From Microvirga calopogonii (lineage in GTDB: Bacteria > Pseudomonadota > Alphaproteobacteria > Rhizobiales > Beijerinckiaceae), in the NCBI RefSeq assembly GCF_003347665.1, contig NZ_QDGA01000013.1:1-64000 (forward strand): a stretch of DNA of 64,000 nucleotides. Direction: 5' to 3'. Within the stretch, counting starts at the first letter, position 1. Every line of letters starts with the position of its first letter. The notes under the pieces are model-generated. The model was not told where the DNA came from and ran no database searches. It was given only the letters and a program-made list of their open reading frames with translations. Shown piece after piece: positions 9,345 through 17,087 of this stretch. The translations under genes and the position numbers were made by a program.

Positions 9345-9514
9345 CAGAGCCGCTTGCCGTGTAGCAGCCAGTGAGCCCCTGATTGGTTCGATCCAGATCA
9401 AGAATCAGTTGGGCCACTCAGGCCGGGTGCTGCCCCTCGCCTGCTGCATGACGGAACGGTCGGAGTTTGGTACCGGCAACAATCTCCGTATCGATCGATG
9501 GATCAGACCATCTG

Positions 9515-9775
9515 TCATGGAATGTGCTTGCTGGCGGCGCGGGCCGCGATCCATTGACGGGCCTTTGCCAATACAGTCTCTCGATTGGCACCAAGGACAA
9601 TGCTCGGACGCTCCCAAGGAGCCATGATCACGGCCATCCATTTGAGGTTCGTTTGTTTCAGATGGATTGCATATCCGGGATGTTCCGGCACGGGTAAGGT
9701 CGTGGCTGGCTCCGGCTCGGCAGAGCGAGGATGCGGATCGCTCATGAGGCGCAGCAGTTCAAAGTCACCTTTCAT
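9515..9775 (-). CDS. Small hypothetical protein
   Basis: An 86-aa frame on the minus strand with plausible protein composition (YAIHLKQTNLKWMAVIMAPW, then TVLAKARQWIAAR). No family recognised and no strong Shine-Dalgarno; a second ATG ten codons in (9745) is an equally good start. It lies convergent to the preceding plus-strand gene. Kept because the opposite-strand frames across it are low-complexity. Confidence 0.5.
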   Translation of the reverse strand: MKGDFELLRLMSDPHPRSAEPEPATTLPVPEHPGYAIHLKQTNLKWMAVIMAPWERPSIVLGANRETVLAKARQWIAARAASKHIP

Positions 9776-9868
9776 AGATAGGCGGGCAGGTCACCGCCCA
9801 TTTTCATCAAAGAAAGTGAGTTCGCGTTAAGCTACTGCTAACGATTTCCGTGTTATACCACGGGTCGT

Positions 9869-9893
9869 CGGGCTGTCTCTCCAATACAGCCCG
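9869..9893. repeat. 8-bp perfect stem-loop
   Basis: CGGGCTGT and ACAGCCCG pair around a 9-base loop in a gene-poor stretch (9776-10265). No T-tract follows. The rest of that stretch shows only a possible 59-codon frame. Confidence 0.4.
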
Positions 9894-9968
9894 CGAAAGA
9901 CGGCCACTGCCAGTGCTCGTAACACCAGCAGCGGCCTGACCACAGTCGATCTATGTAGGAGACTAACC

Positions 9969-10148
9969 GTGGCTAATAACTGCAATAGCGCACCTTCGCG
10001 TGCGCCGGAATACCTTTTTCACACGATTGAGACGCGCCCGACAGCGGCACATTGCCCTGCATCGGCGCCCCCTGCCCGGTACGTTGGCGTCACAGGCGTT
10101 CGGCTGCAGCTTCGCCTGCCCCGCCACGCTCCGCGCCGCCGCGCCTGA
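9969..10148 (+). CDS. Possible 59-aa small protein
   Basis: A GTG at 9969 preceded by TAGGAGAC opens a 59-codon frame ending at 10148. The ribosome binding site is good, but the C-terminal half is Arg/Pro-rich and not convincing. No family recognised. Listed as a candidate only. Confidence 0.25.
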   Translation: MANNCNSAPSRAPEYLFHTIETRPTAAHCPASAPPARYVGVTGVRLQLRLPRHAPRRRA

Positions 10149-10265
10149 GCCCCTCGTCTCAATCCAGCCTTCTCCTCTCCGCGATCCCGCTTTCCGCTCC
10201 AGCTGCGGCTGGACGCTTGCGGCCCTGCCGGTGGACGGGATGAGGCTGCCCAAAAGGTCATTCCA

Positions 10266-10517
10266 ATGACGTTCCATCGTCACTCAGCATCCTTTGCTGA
10301 TTCCATCCCTGCTGTCGCACCGGATCATCAGGTTCGGATACTGAGCGTGATCGAGGAGGCCGGCGGCACCGCCGAGATCCGCGAGATCGCGACCTGCCTG
10401 TCCGACACGCCCCGGCCGGTCGCAGTCATTCTCGCTCTGGTCGAGGCAGGCCTGCTTGCCATCGACCGCAGCGCACCGCTCGACGCCTGCACCCAGGTGT
10501 GGCGCACCCGGCGCTGA
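10266..10517 (+). CDS. Small winged-helix-like protein
   Basis: An 83-aa protein. The middle section (HQVRILSVIEEAGGTAEIRE, then IATCLSDTPRPVAVILALVE) has the pattern of a winged helix-turn-helix, with a C-terminal basic WRTRR. It is the first of five same-strand genes (10266-15079) and may be their regulator; that is inferred from size and position. No named family recognised. Confidence 0.6.
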   Translation: MTFHRHSASFADSIPAVAPDHQVRILSVIEEAGGTAEIREIATCLSDTPRPVAVILALVEAGLLAIDRSAPLDACTQVWRTRR

Positions 10518-10598
10518 TCCAAACGGCCGTCTCCGGCCGAACCCAACTCATCCCAATTCTTGAAACGCCACTGCACGACGCAGCGCGAGCGAGGCCCC

Positions 10599-11522
10599 AT
10601 GCCTTTTCATAATCTCTCCTCTGTTCAGATCACTCCCTCTGCGGACGGTTTTGTGACCGTCAGGACCACGGCCTTCCAGATCCGGGTCCACATCAGCGAG
10701 AAAGCCAGCGTCCAGGCTTTCCTCGACAGCCAGCTCGCCAAGCAGGAAGGCGTCTACATCCTGGAGACCCGGCGCGCGGTCATCGGGCACCAGCCATTGG
10801 TCTATGTGGGCGTCACCGGGAGCATTGCCCGCCGCGGCAATGACTATCAGCTTTCATCTCCGCAGAGTGAGGTCGACCGCATCATCGCCTTCACCGTGCA
10901 TGAGGACATTCTGACCGGGAATGAGGCCGGATGTTTCGAGTGCATTCTGCGCGATGGTGTCGAAGCCTCGGGACGGGCTGTCCTGGCCAATCGGAACCGC
11001 CCTCATAATGCACCTTTGCGACCGGCCGAACGCTATGCCGTTGAGGCGCTGGCGCGGGATGCCGAGCATGTGCTGCGGGCCCTGGGCATCGACTACCTCG
11101 ATGTGGAGAAGGCGCTTGCGCCGCCCGACCTGGCGCTGGTGGATGACACCGATGCAGGATCGCAGCTCTATGGCACCTCTGCGCTCGGGGTCGAGGCGGT
11201 GATCCGCCGCAAGGGCAGCAAGTGGTTTGTGATGCAGGGCTCGACCGTCCGGGCCCACGTGGTTGGTTCCGTCTCCCGCACCCCGGCGGACATCCGTGAA
11301 GCGCTGCTCCAATCCGGTGCTCTGCGCCTGACGGATGATCCCGAAATCTACCGGCTCGAGGTGCCGTATGAGGTTGAATCGGCAACGGCGGCAATGCTGT
11401 TCGTGACCGGCTCGAGCCTGTCGCCCCAGCACTGGTATCCGGTCGGGGCACCGAGAACCCGCGGCCGCAGGAAGCCCGATCCGATCACGCGCTACCCGAA
11501 GGGCTTGACCCCGCGCGAGTAA
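10599..11522 (+). CDS. GIY-YIG-type nuclease-like protein with DUF4357
   Basis: A 307-aa protein. Residues around 45-80 (GVYILETRR, then PLVYVGVTGSIARRGNDY) match the GIY-YIG nuclease core with Tyr and Arg in the expected places, followed by an acidic segment (ILTGNEAGCFECIL). The C-terminal third (GSKWFVMQGSTVRAHVVGSV onward to LSPQHWY) matches DUF4357, a domain often fused to GIY-YIG nucleases. I chose the ATG at 10599, where protein-like sequence begins. It is in line with the FtsH-like gene downstream and could be a DNA or RNA endonuclease in the same system. Confidence 0.75.
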   Translation: MPFHNLSSVQITPSADGFVTVRTTAFQIRVHISEKASVQAFLDSQLAKQEGVYILETRRAVIGHQPLVYVGVTGSIARRGNDYQLSSPQSEVDRIIAFTVHEDILTGNEAGCFECILRDGVEASGRAVLANRNRPHNAPLRPAERYAVEALARDAEHVLRALGIDYLDVEKALAPPDLALVDDTDAGSQLYGTSALGVEAVIRRKGSKWFVMQGSTVRAHVVGSVSRTPADIREALLQSGALRLTDDPEIYRLEVPYEVESATAAMLFVTGSSLSPQHWYPVGAPRTRGRRKPDPITRYPKGLTPRE

Positions 11523-11603
11523 CGCCGCCGGAGCCGCCCTCCCCTTCCTCTTCCTCATCCAACTGCCGTGCCCTTTGTGCCGGTCATCAAGAAAGCTTTT
11601 CTC

Positions 11604-12245
11604 ATGTACATCCCGACTGTCTCTCCTGTTCCCTCCGCCGCTGCGAGCGCCATTCAGAGTGCCGAGCTTGCTCCCGTCATCGCTCAGCTCGGACGTGAGG
11701 CTCCCCTGCCCTATGCCTTCGATGCGCGGCTGGGTATTACCCCCGGCGTCCGTTCCGTCTCGGACGATCCGCAGTGTGAGGGGATCGCGCGCACCCTCGG
11801 GCTGGCACAGGTTGGCCTTGTCCTGCGCTCGGTCCGGCTCACCAGTGGACGTACCATCAGCGTCGCGGCCGTGCCGAGCGCCTGCTGGCGTGACCCGGTC
11901 CTGCATGCCCGCGTGCTCGATCTCAAGTGGGCCCGTGAGCTCAGTGGGCAGCGCTTGGTGCTGGTGCCCGAGAGCGTCATCCGGGCCGAGCCGCGGCTGA
12001 CCAACGCTCTCTTGATCTCGGCTTGCGATGGCGTGCGTGTCACGCCGCGCGAGCGCCTCATGCTGCTCTCCCAGCTCGCCGAGGTCGGCGGCAGCGCCTC
12101 GCTCGAGATCTGCGCCGAGGCACTGGCTGGCAGTGCCGATCCGGCCGGAGCCGTGCTGCGGCTGGTCGCCGAGCGCGTGCTGACGATCGCCCTCGACCGT
12201 CCGATCGATCTCCAGAGCGAGGTCAGCCTCGCTGCCCGGCGCTGA
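11604..12245 (+). CDS. Unknown protein upstream of AAA+ protease
   Basis: A 213-aa protein of unknown family starting at ATG 11604; the preceding ~80 bases are C/T-rich with no clear Shine-Dalgarno. The body is predicted alpha/beta (GLVLRSVRLTSGRTISVAAV, then ELSGQRLVLVPESVI) and ends in a helical region (RERLMLLSQLAEVGGSASLE) reminiscent of a small winged helix. It ends 20 bases before the AAA+ protease gene and probably shares its transcript. It might be an adaptor or substrate-selector; this is inference from position only. Confidence 0.55.
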   Translation: MYIPTVSPVPSAAASAIQSAELAPVIAQLGREAPLPYAFDARLGITPGVRSVSDDPQCEGIARTLGLAQVGLVLRSVRLTSGRTISVAAVPSACWRDPVLHARVLDLKWARELSGQRLVLVPESVIRAEPRLTNALLISACDGVRVTPRERLMLLSQLAEVGGSASLEICAEALAGSADPAGAVLRLVAERVLTIALDRPIDLQSEVSLAARR

Positions 12246-12265
12246 TCCTCTGGGAGACTGACATC

Positions 12266-14323
12266 ATGGGTATTCGCACTCTCTCCGGCACCAGCACCGT
12301 CGATGACTTCGAAGTGGAAGACGATCAGGATGGCAGCCCGGATCTGCCGGCGCCCTCGGGCCATGAGAGTCTCCTGGCTCAGGCAAGATCCCGCCAGCGG
12401 CTCTCCCTGCGGGAGCTGCTGGCCAAGCCGCTGCTGAAGCAGGCGCTCGGGCCCGATCTCCTGCGCCGGCTCAAGCGGGGTGACAGCACCCTCGCGCTGG
12501 TCGTCGCGGCGCCCTCGCCTGCTTGGGTGGCCCCGCTGTCCGAGGCGCTCAGGGACTTGGCTTTTGCGGGGCTTCAGATCATCAGCCCGTCGGAGCGGCT
12601 CAACCGTCCTCAGGAGCAGCTCTACCGCGCCGAAGAGGCTGGCAAGGCACTGGCCAAAGGTGTGACTGTCGCTGGGATCGCTCCCGACCCTGAGCGTGAG
12701 TTGTCAAATGTCTTGCTGGCTGCGGCGGACGCGACCGTCATCGTGCCTGTGCCCGGTGCAGCTCTCGTCGAGCAGGCGATCCGCGCCTTCAGCTGCAAGG
12801 GCAAGGCTGTGACGCTGTCGGCGCGCGATCTCGCCGGCCTCGACTGGATGGACTACTGCGCCGCTTTCCGGCCGGGCTCAACCCGCCAGGCCATCGCCGC
12901 GCGGCTGGCGCGGGCGGCTGGCGCGCGCACCAGCGTGACGTTCGCCGAGGATGCCCCTCCTCTGGAGACGCTCACCGGGTATGGTGAGGCACGCACCTGG
13001 GCCGAGCAGATCGTCCGCGAGGTCGAAGACAGACGTGCAGGTCACGCCTCGGGGGCGGCACTGGAGAGTGCGATCCTCGCTGGCCCACCCGGGACTGGTA
13101 AAACAACCCTTGCACAAGTGCTGTCCAAGGCTGCCGGGTTGCAGTTGGTGATGACAAGCGTCGCCGAGTGGTTCAGCGCCTCGGATGGTCATCTCGGAGC
13201 CGTGGTCAAGGAACAGAAAAAGTTCTTTGCCACTCTGCGTGCAAGCCGGCCTTGTGTGGCGTTCATCGACGAGCTCGATGCGCTGCCGAGCCGCGGGTCC
13301 CTGAGCGGGTCGCACAACGGCGACTTCTGGGCACCGGTGATCACCGGCATGCTCCTCGGTATCGATACTCTGCGTCAGACCTGCCCGGATGTGGTGCTGA
13401 TCGCTGCGACCAACCATCTCGACCGGGTTGATCCTGCCCTGCGCCGCCCGGGCCGGTTCGACCGGCTGATCGAGATCGCTCCGCCGGATGTTGAGGGCCT
13501 GACCAACATCCTGCGAGCGCACCTCAAGGATGAGCTCGCTGATGCCGATCTTGCTCATGTGGCGCAGCTGTTGCTGGGGCGCGTCGGCGCCGATGCGGTG
13601 CAGGTGGTGAACAGCGCCCGCCGACGTGCTCGGCTCGCCGGTCGCACCCTCGCGCTCGAGGATCTCCTCACCGAGGCCAGCCCGCCGGATCCACGCAGCC
13701 GTGCCGAGCTGAAGGCTTGTGCCATTCACGAGGCTGGCCATGCCGTCGTGGCAGTAGCCCTCGGCCGCACGCTCCAGGGTGTGTCACTGCAGCTGTCAGG
13801 CGCCAGCGGCGGGATGACCCGCATGGTGCATCCGGGCTTCATCCCGACCCGCGCCGTGATCGAGGACACCGTCGTGATCGGATTGGCTGGCCGTGCCGCT
13901 GATCTTGTACTGGGACCCGGGGCAAGCGCCGGAGCGATGAGCGATCTCGCAGTCGCCACACGCGAGCTCTCCGCCCTGCATGCCAGCTACGGCCTCGGCC
14001 GCACGCTGCTGCACCGGACTGGTGCAGAAGATGCCAGTGCTTTGGTGCGAGTCGATGGCCGTTTCTCTCAAAGCATCGAGGCTGATCTGCAGCGGCTGAT
14101 GGACCGCGCAGTTACGATCGTGACAGCGCACCGGGTGGCGGTGCTGGCCGTGGCCGAGGCACTCCTCGCCCGCCGAGTACTATCGGGTACCCAAGTGCAA
14201 GTTCTGATGGAGGCATACCCGCCTTCCGCTGCCGGGATCGATGACAGTCCAGCCGGTACGACTGAGGCGGGCTGCGCTGATCCGCTCGATGGCAGCCTCG
14301 GGGAGATCACCCTGCCCGGGTGA
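12266..14323 (+). CDS. Soluble FtsH-like AAA+ zinc metalloprotease (M41)
   Basis: A 685-aa protein with the catalytic layout of FtsH but no N-terminal membrane segments. In their place is a ~230-residue cytoplasmic region resembling a degenerate Rossmann or AAA unit. The AAA+ module has Walker A GPPGTGKT (273-280), Walker B FIDELDA and a second-region-of-homology ATNHLDRVDPALRRPGRFD with its arginines. The M41 domain has the zinc motif HEAGH (488-492) and the third ligand Asp560 in GAMSDLAVAT, so ATP-driven proteolysis looks intact. The ATG at 12266 follows GGGAG. Cellular FtsH is membrane-bound, so this is a distinct soluble variant. Confidence 0.85.
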   Translation: MGIRTLSGTSTVDDFEVEDDQDGSPDLPAPSGHESLLAQARSRQRLSLRELLAKPLLKQALGPDLLRRLKRGDSTLALVVAAPSPAWVAPLSEALRDLAFAGLQIISPSERLNRPQEQLYRAEEAGKALAKGVTVAGIAPDPERELSNVLLAAADATVIVPVPGAALVEQAIRAFSCKGKAVTLSARDLAGLDWMDYCAAFRPGSTRQAIAARLARAAGARTSVTFAEDAPPLETLTGYGEARTWAEQIVREVEDRRAGHASGAALESAILAGPPGTGKTTLAQVLSKAAGLQLVMTSVAEWFSASDGHLGAVVKEQKKFFATLRASRPCVAFIDELDALPSRGSLSGSHNGDFWAPVITGMLLGIDTLRQTCPDVVLIAATNHLDRVDPALRRPGRFDRLIEIAPPDVEGLTNILRAHLKDELADADLAHVAQLLLGRVGADAVQVVNSARRRARLAGRTLALEDLLTEASPPDPRSRAELKACAIHEAGHAVVAVALGRTLQGVSLQLSGASGGMTRMVHPGFIPTRAVIEDTVVIGLAGRAADLVLGPGASAGAMSDLAVATRELSALHASYGLGRTLLHRTGAEDASALVRVDGRFSQSIEADLQRLMDRAVTIVTAHRVAVLAVAEALLARRVLSGTQVQVLMEAYPPSAAGIDDSPAGTTEAGCADPLDGSLGEITLPG

Positions 14324-14379
14324 GGCCCACTCTCGCTGCCGCATCCCCTTCCAATCTCAACCTTGTCAAGGAACTCCCT

Positions 14380-15079
14380 ATGGCTACTCTCCTCCCCTTC
14401 CCTGCCCGTCGCGAACACCTCTGGCCCAGTCTTCGTCTGTATCTGCGCACCACCACGGCGATCTGGCGTGACGAGCTGGCTGAGCTCTCGCCGTTCGGTG
14501 CTCCGGAGATCGGCTGGCGCCGCTCGCCTGCCGGAATGGAACTCGTCTGGCTGGGTGTGTCGGAAGACAGCGACCGGATCCTGGTGACGGTCTCCGGCCA
14601 CTGGCAGCCCCTGCGCGACCCGCAGCGCGCGATCACCACCATCCTGGAGGAAGCGGAGTTCGAGTACGAAATGCTCCGCCCGATCGAGCCCTGGACTCTT
14701 GTGGTCCAGCTGCAGGATGCGGCTCTCGGCCTGCCGCCGGGGGGAGAAAGATGGGCCGGGGCGCCGTCGCCATTACAGTGCCGCCGAAATCGACTGGCTC
14801 CGAAGGGCGCTGCGCCGTGCCAGCCAGCCTGCTCTCCCTGGCGCGGTAGCACTCGGCCAACCCCTTGTTCCCGCTGCACTGGCTCGGGCACGCGCCATCG
14901 TTAGGGCGTGGGACGCCTATCAGGCTGCCGATGTCCTGGCTCTGACCAGGAGCGGCTATGCGCTCTGGCGCCGGATTGCTGTTGTGATGGGCTGTGGTCC
15001 CATGGAGGTCGAGATCACAGTGGCCTTACCGACTTGCCTGAAGGGCTGCTCCGGATCGATCCAGAACCTATCTCTTTGA
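14380..15079 (+). pseudogene. Frameshifted unknown gene after AAA+ protease
   Basis: The frame opening at ATG 14380 (AAGGAA just upstream) reads as good protein (ATLLPFPARREHLWPSLRLY onward) until a run of six G at 14739-14744. From there it becomes Cys/Pro/Arg-rich nonsense, while the +1 frame continues sensibly (RHYSAAEIDWLRRALRRASQ, then ALARARAIVRAWDAYQAADV) to 15079. The simplest reading is one ~230-aa protein interrupted by a one-base insertion in the G run, a sequencing error, or programmed slippage. The alternative is a separate gene from ATG 14717 with a long overlap. No family recognised. Confidence 0.55.
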
Positions 15080-15198
15080 TACGGGTTGAAAGCTCCACGA
15101 AATAAACGGCCGCAGATCTCCAGCTGATCTGACAGCAATGGATTTTACACCTGTACGACGATCTCAGACAGTTTGAGACAGAGAAGCCTCATGCGTCC

Positions 15199-15267
15199 GA
15201 CCTATTCGTCAAGCTCATGGGCGACGTGGTGGAGCCCCGCCGCGAGTTCATCCGGGAGAACGCGCTT
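15199..15267 (+). pseudogene. gyrB 3'-end remnant
   Basis: In frame, this stretch encodes DLFVKLMGDVVEPRREFIRE followed by NAL. That is the conserved C-terminus of DNA gyrase subunit B (E. coli GyrB ends [23 protein letters not shown]...). The match stops after NAL, where GyrB should continue KVANLDV. Instead an unrelated tail runs to a stop at 15292-15294. No other part of gyrB is present, so this is a fragment, probably a former insertion target or a hitch-hiking gene end. Confidence 0.75.
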
Positions 15268-15304
15268 TTGATAACTGGACAGGAAAGCCATTAGGTGTCT
15301 AGGG

Positions 15305-15357
15305 AAAAGCGATTAACCCGTGTTTAAAAGCGAATAAGCGCACATTAAAAGCGAATA
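15305..15357. repeat. Three direct repeats at exact 21-bp spacing
   Basis: AAAAGCGATTA at 15305, AAAAGCGAATA at 15326 and AAAAGCGAATA at 15347 lie in the same orientation with 21-bp period, i.e. on one face of the helix. A TGT lies at 15296-15298, just after the stop codon terminating the frame that contains the gyrB remnant. Spaced direct repeats inside a TGT-ended terminus are typical of Tn7-like or Tn5053-like transposon ends (transposase binding sites). No matching transposase or opposite end was found in the window. Confidence 0.65.
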
Positions 15358-15453
15358 GCACGGGATTTGAATAACAACGGCGCACCATTCAGGGGTGCTG
15401 TGGCTGAAACCACAAAGACGCGCTGACTGTGTCTTTACGTCCTAATCCTTCGA

Positions 15454-15487
15454 GGCCCGCACCTTTCCGGTGCGGGCCTTTTCTTTT
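15454..15487 (+). terminator. Strong rho-independent terminator
   Basis: GGCCCGCACC and GGTGCGGGCC form a perfect 10-bp stem with a TTTCC loop, followed by TTTTCTTTT. It terminates plus-strand transcription. No plus-strand gene lies directly upstream within 370 bases, so it may serve the frameshifted gene ending at 15079 or an unrecognised small RNA. Otherwise the 15080-15587 gap holds only the gyrB remnant and the 21-bp repeats. Confidence 0.85.
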
Positions 15488-15587
15488 GCGTTCCAGTGCC
15501 CTTCCAAGGGAGTTCGCGCAACCAGCGGACTGGTCCTCCTGACGGGATCGCGGCGGGGGGCTTAGCGCCCATGCCTGCGCGAAGGCG

Positions 15588-17087
15588 TCACCGAGGGAGC
15601 AGCGGACTTGGCGCGAGCGCCGGCACCAGGATCTCCACACTTGCCCTCGCGCGGCTCAGCGCCACGTAAGCAAGGCGACGTCCACGTTCGTCAGCAAAGT
15701 GTCCCGCGCTGAAATTCCCTACCAACACGTGGTCGTACTCCAAGCCCTTGGCCTTGTGGATGGTGCTAATGCTTCGAGCAGGCTGTGGGGGCGACAGCTT
15801 CCGGGCGCCGATGGCAGCATCAAGGGCCTCCAAAGCATCGTCCGGCCCTGAAGGACGGATGCGTCCAAGGATGCGCAGGCACTCAGGCTGGCGAAGGCGC
15901 AGCCAGACTGGCGGGCAACGCGCGATGCCTTCGATGACGGCGCAGAAACTCGCAAGATCCGGGCGGGAGTAAACTGGTGAGAAGGTTGCCAGAAATGGTG
16001 CGAGGACACGGTTACGCCCAGCTTGGATGCCTTGGACAGTCAGTGCCCGACCAAGCGTCTCCCGATAAGCCGCTGTTAGCCCAGTGGCGACCTCACCGAG
16101 CAGATCAAGAATGATCAAGCATAGATCCCGTGGGTGGCCGACTGCTGCGATGGCGCGCTCTAGCGTAGAATAAGCGCCCTCGAAATCCGCGCCCTCATTG
16201 AACGCAAGGCGGCCGCGTCCGCACCCATAAAGTCCAACGGACAGGAGCCTGCTGGCGGCGAGTACCGAAACCGTGCCCTGTCGATGACGGTTGAGAAACG
16301 CCTGCAGCGGCTGTGCCAGGAAACGAGGATTTCCCCTCCCGAAGCCCGCATCGGGCATTCCGGGCACATAGGTGACGCGCACGGCTGCGGGCCGCCCGGA
16401 CATGGGCAGGGCCGTGCCGGCCTTGAGCGCGTCACGAGCCCTGAGGATCCACTCGCCCAGTTCAGGCGCCTGGGACCAGCGCTGCGGAGTATCAAGAGCG
16501 ATGCAGACGTCAGCTTCGCACTCCAACTGACGCCACGAAATTGCATCTCCGTCGTCATAGATCGCCTGGAGGGGATCCCCGAAAATCCGCAGCCGCGCTG
16601 GGCCAGCTTCCGCAAGAATGCGTGCCACCCGATGTTGGTCGCGCCGGGCGTCCTGATGCTCGTCAGCGATGATGACCGGGTGGCGGGCTGCCACCATGCG
16701 CGCGAGCGAAGGGCTGCGCGACAGGAGTTCCACCGCCTTACCGGCCAGAGTGTCAAAGGGCACCCGGTCGCGGCCTGGTCCGACCTGACGACGCAGGTCG
16801 GACGGCAACCCAAGCACACTCGCGTAGGGACTTAGGAGGTCAAGGCAAAACGCGTCGATGGTGGTGACCCGCACGGACCCGCGCACACCTCGCGTCCTTG
16901 CCCAGAATGCCTGCACCGCAGCGTTTGTATGGGCCAGGACCAAAACCTCTCGCCCCGGATCCAGCGTCGGTGCGAGGTCCGCAGCGAGGGCGGCGGCCTC
17001 ATGCGTCTTGCCGCAGCCGGCAGGTGCCTCTGTGAGCACCACCGGAGCCGATGAGCGCAAGATTTCCCGGCAACGGGCGAGGGTCAC
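15588..17087 (-). CDS. UvrD-like SF1 helicase, GajB-like
   Basis: A 499-aa superfamily I helicase, essentially the length of GajB. Visible motifs: Walker A APAGCGKT near the N-terminus, Walker B IIADEHQDA, motif III FGDPLQAIYDDGD, motif V STIHKAKGLEYDHV and motif VI AYVALSRARASVEI. The Walker B has His where most UvrD proteins have Phe. It begins with GTG at 17087, and its start overlaps the stop codon of the OLD-type gene (GTGA), so the two are translationally coupled. An OLD nuclease plus UvrD helicase in tandem is the hallmark of class 2 OLD systems, i.e. Gabija anti-phage defence. Confidence 0.85.
   Translation of the reverse strand: MTLARCREILRSSAPVVLTEAPAGCGKTHEAAALAADLAPTLDPGREVLVLAHTNAAVQAFWARTRGVRGSVRVTTIDAFCLDLLSPYASVLGLPSDLRRQVGPGRDRVPFDTLAGKAVELLSRSPSLARMVAARHPVIIADEHQDARRDQHRVARILAEAGPARLRIFGDPLQAIYDDGDAISWRQLECEADVCIALDTPQRWSQAPELGEWILRARDALKAGTALPMSGRPAAVRVTYVPGMPDAGFGRGNPRFLAQPLQAFLNRHRQGTVSVLAASRLLSVGLYGCGRGRLAFNEGADFEGAYSTLERAIAAVGHPRDLCLIILDLLGEVATGLTAAYRETLGRALTVQGIQAGRNRVLAPFLATFSPVYSRPDLASFCAVIEGIARCPPVWLRLRQPECLRILGRIRPSGPDDALEALDAAIGARKLSPPQPARSISTIHKAKGLEYDHVLVGNFSAGHFADERGRRLAYVALSRARASVEILVPALAPSPLLPR

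Noticed and set aside
9380-9395. GGTTCGATCC resembling a tRNA T-loop
   Set aside because: No acceptor stem, anticodon arm or D-arm could be built around it.
10000-10269. 89-codon plus-strand frame before the winged-helix-like gene
   Set aside because: Arg/Pro-rich composition without start signals; a shorter frame with a better ribosome site (9969-10148) is preferred and itself weak.
15259-15270. CGCTTTT inverted copy just before the repeat array
   Set aside because: It overlaps the gyrB-derived junction and is a single seven-base match; kept only as a weak hint.
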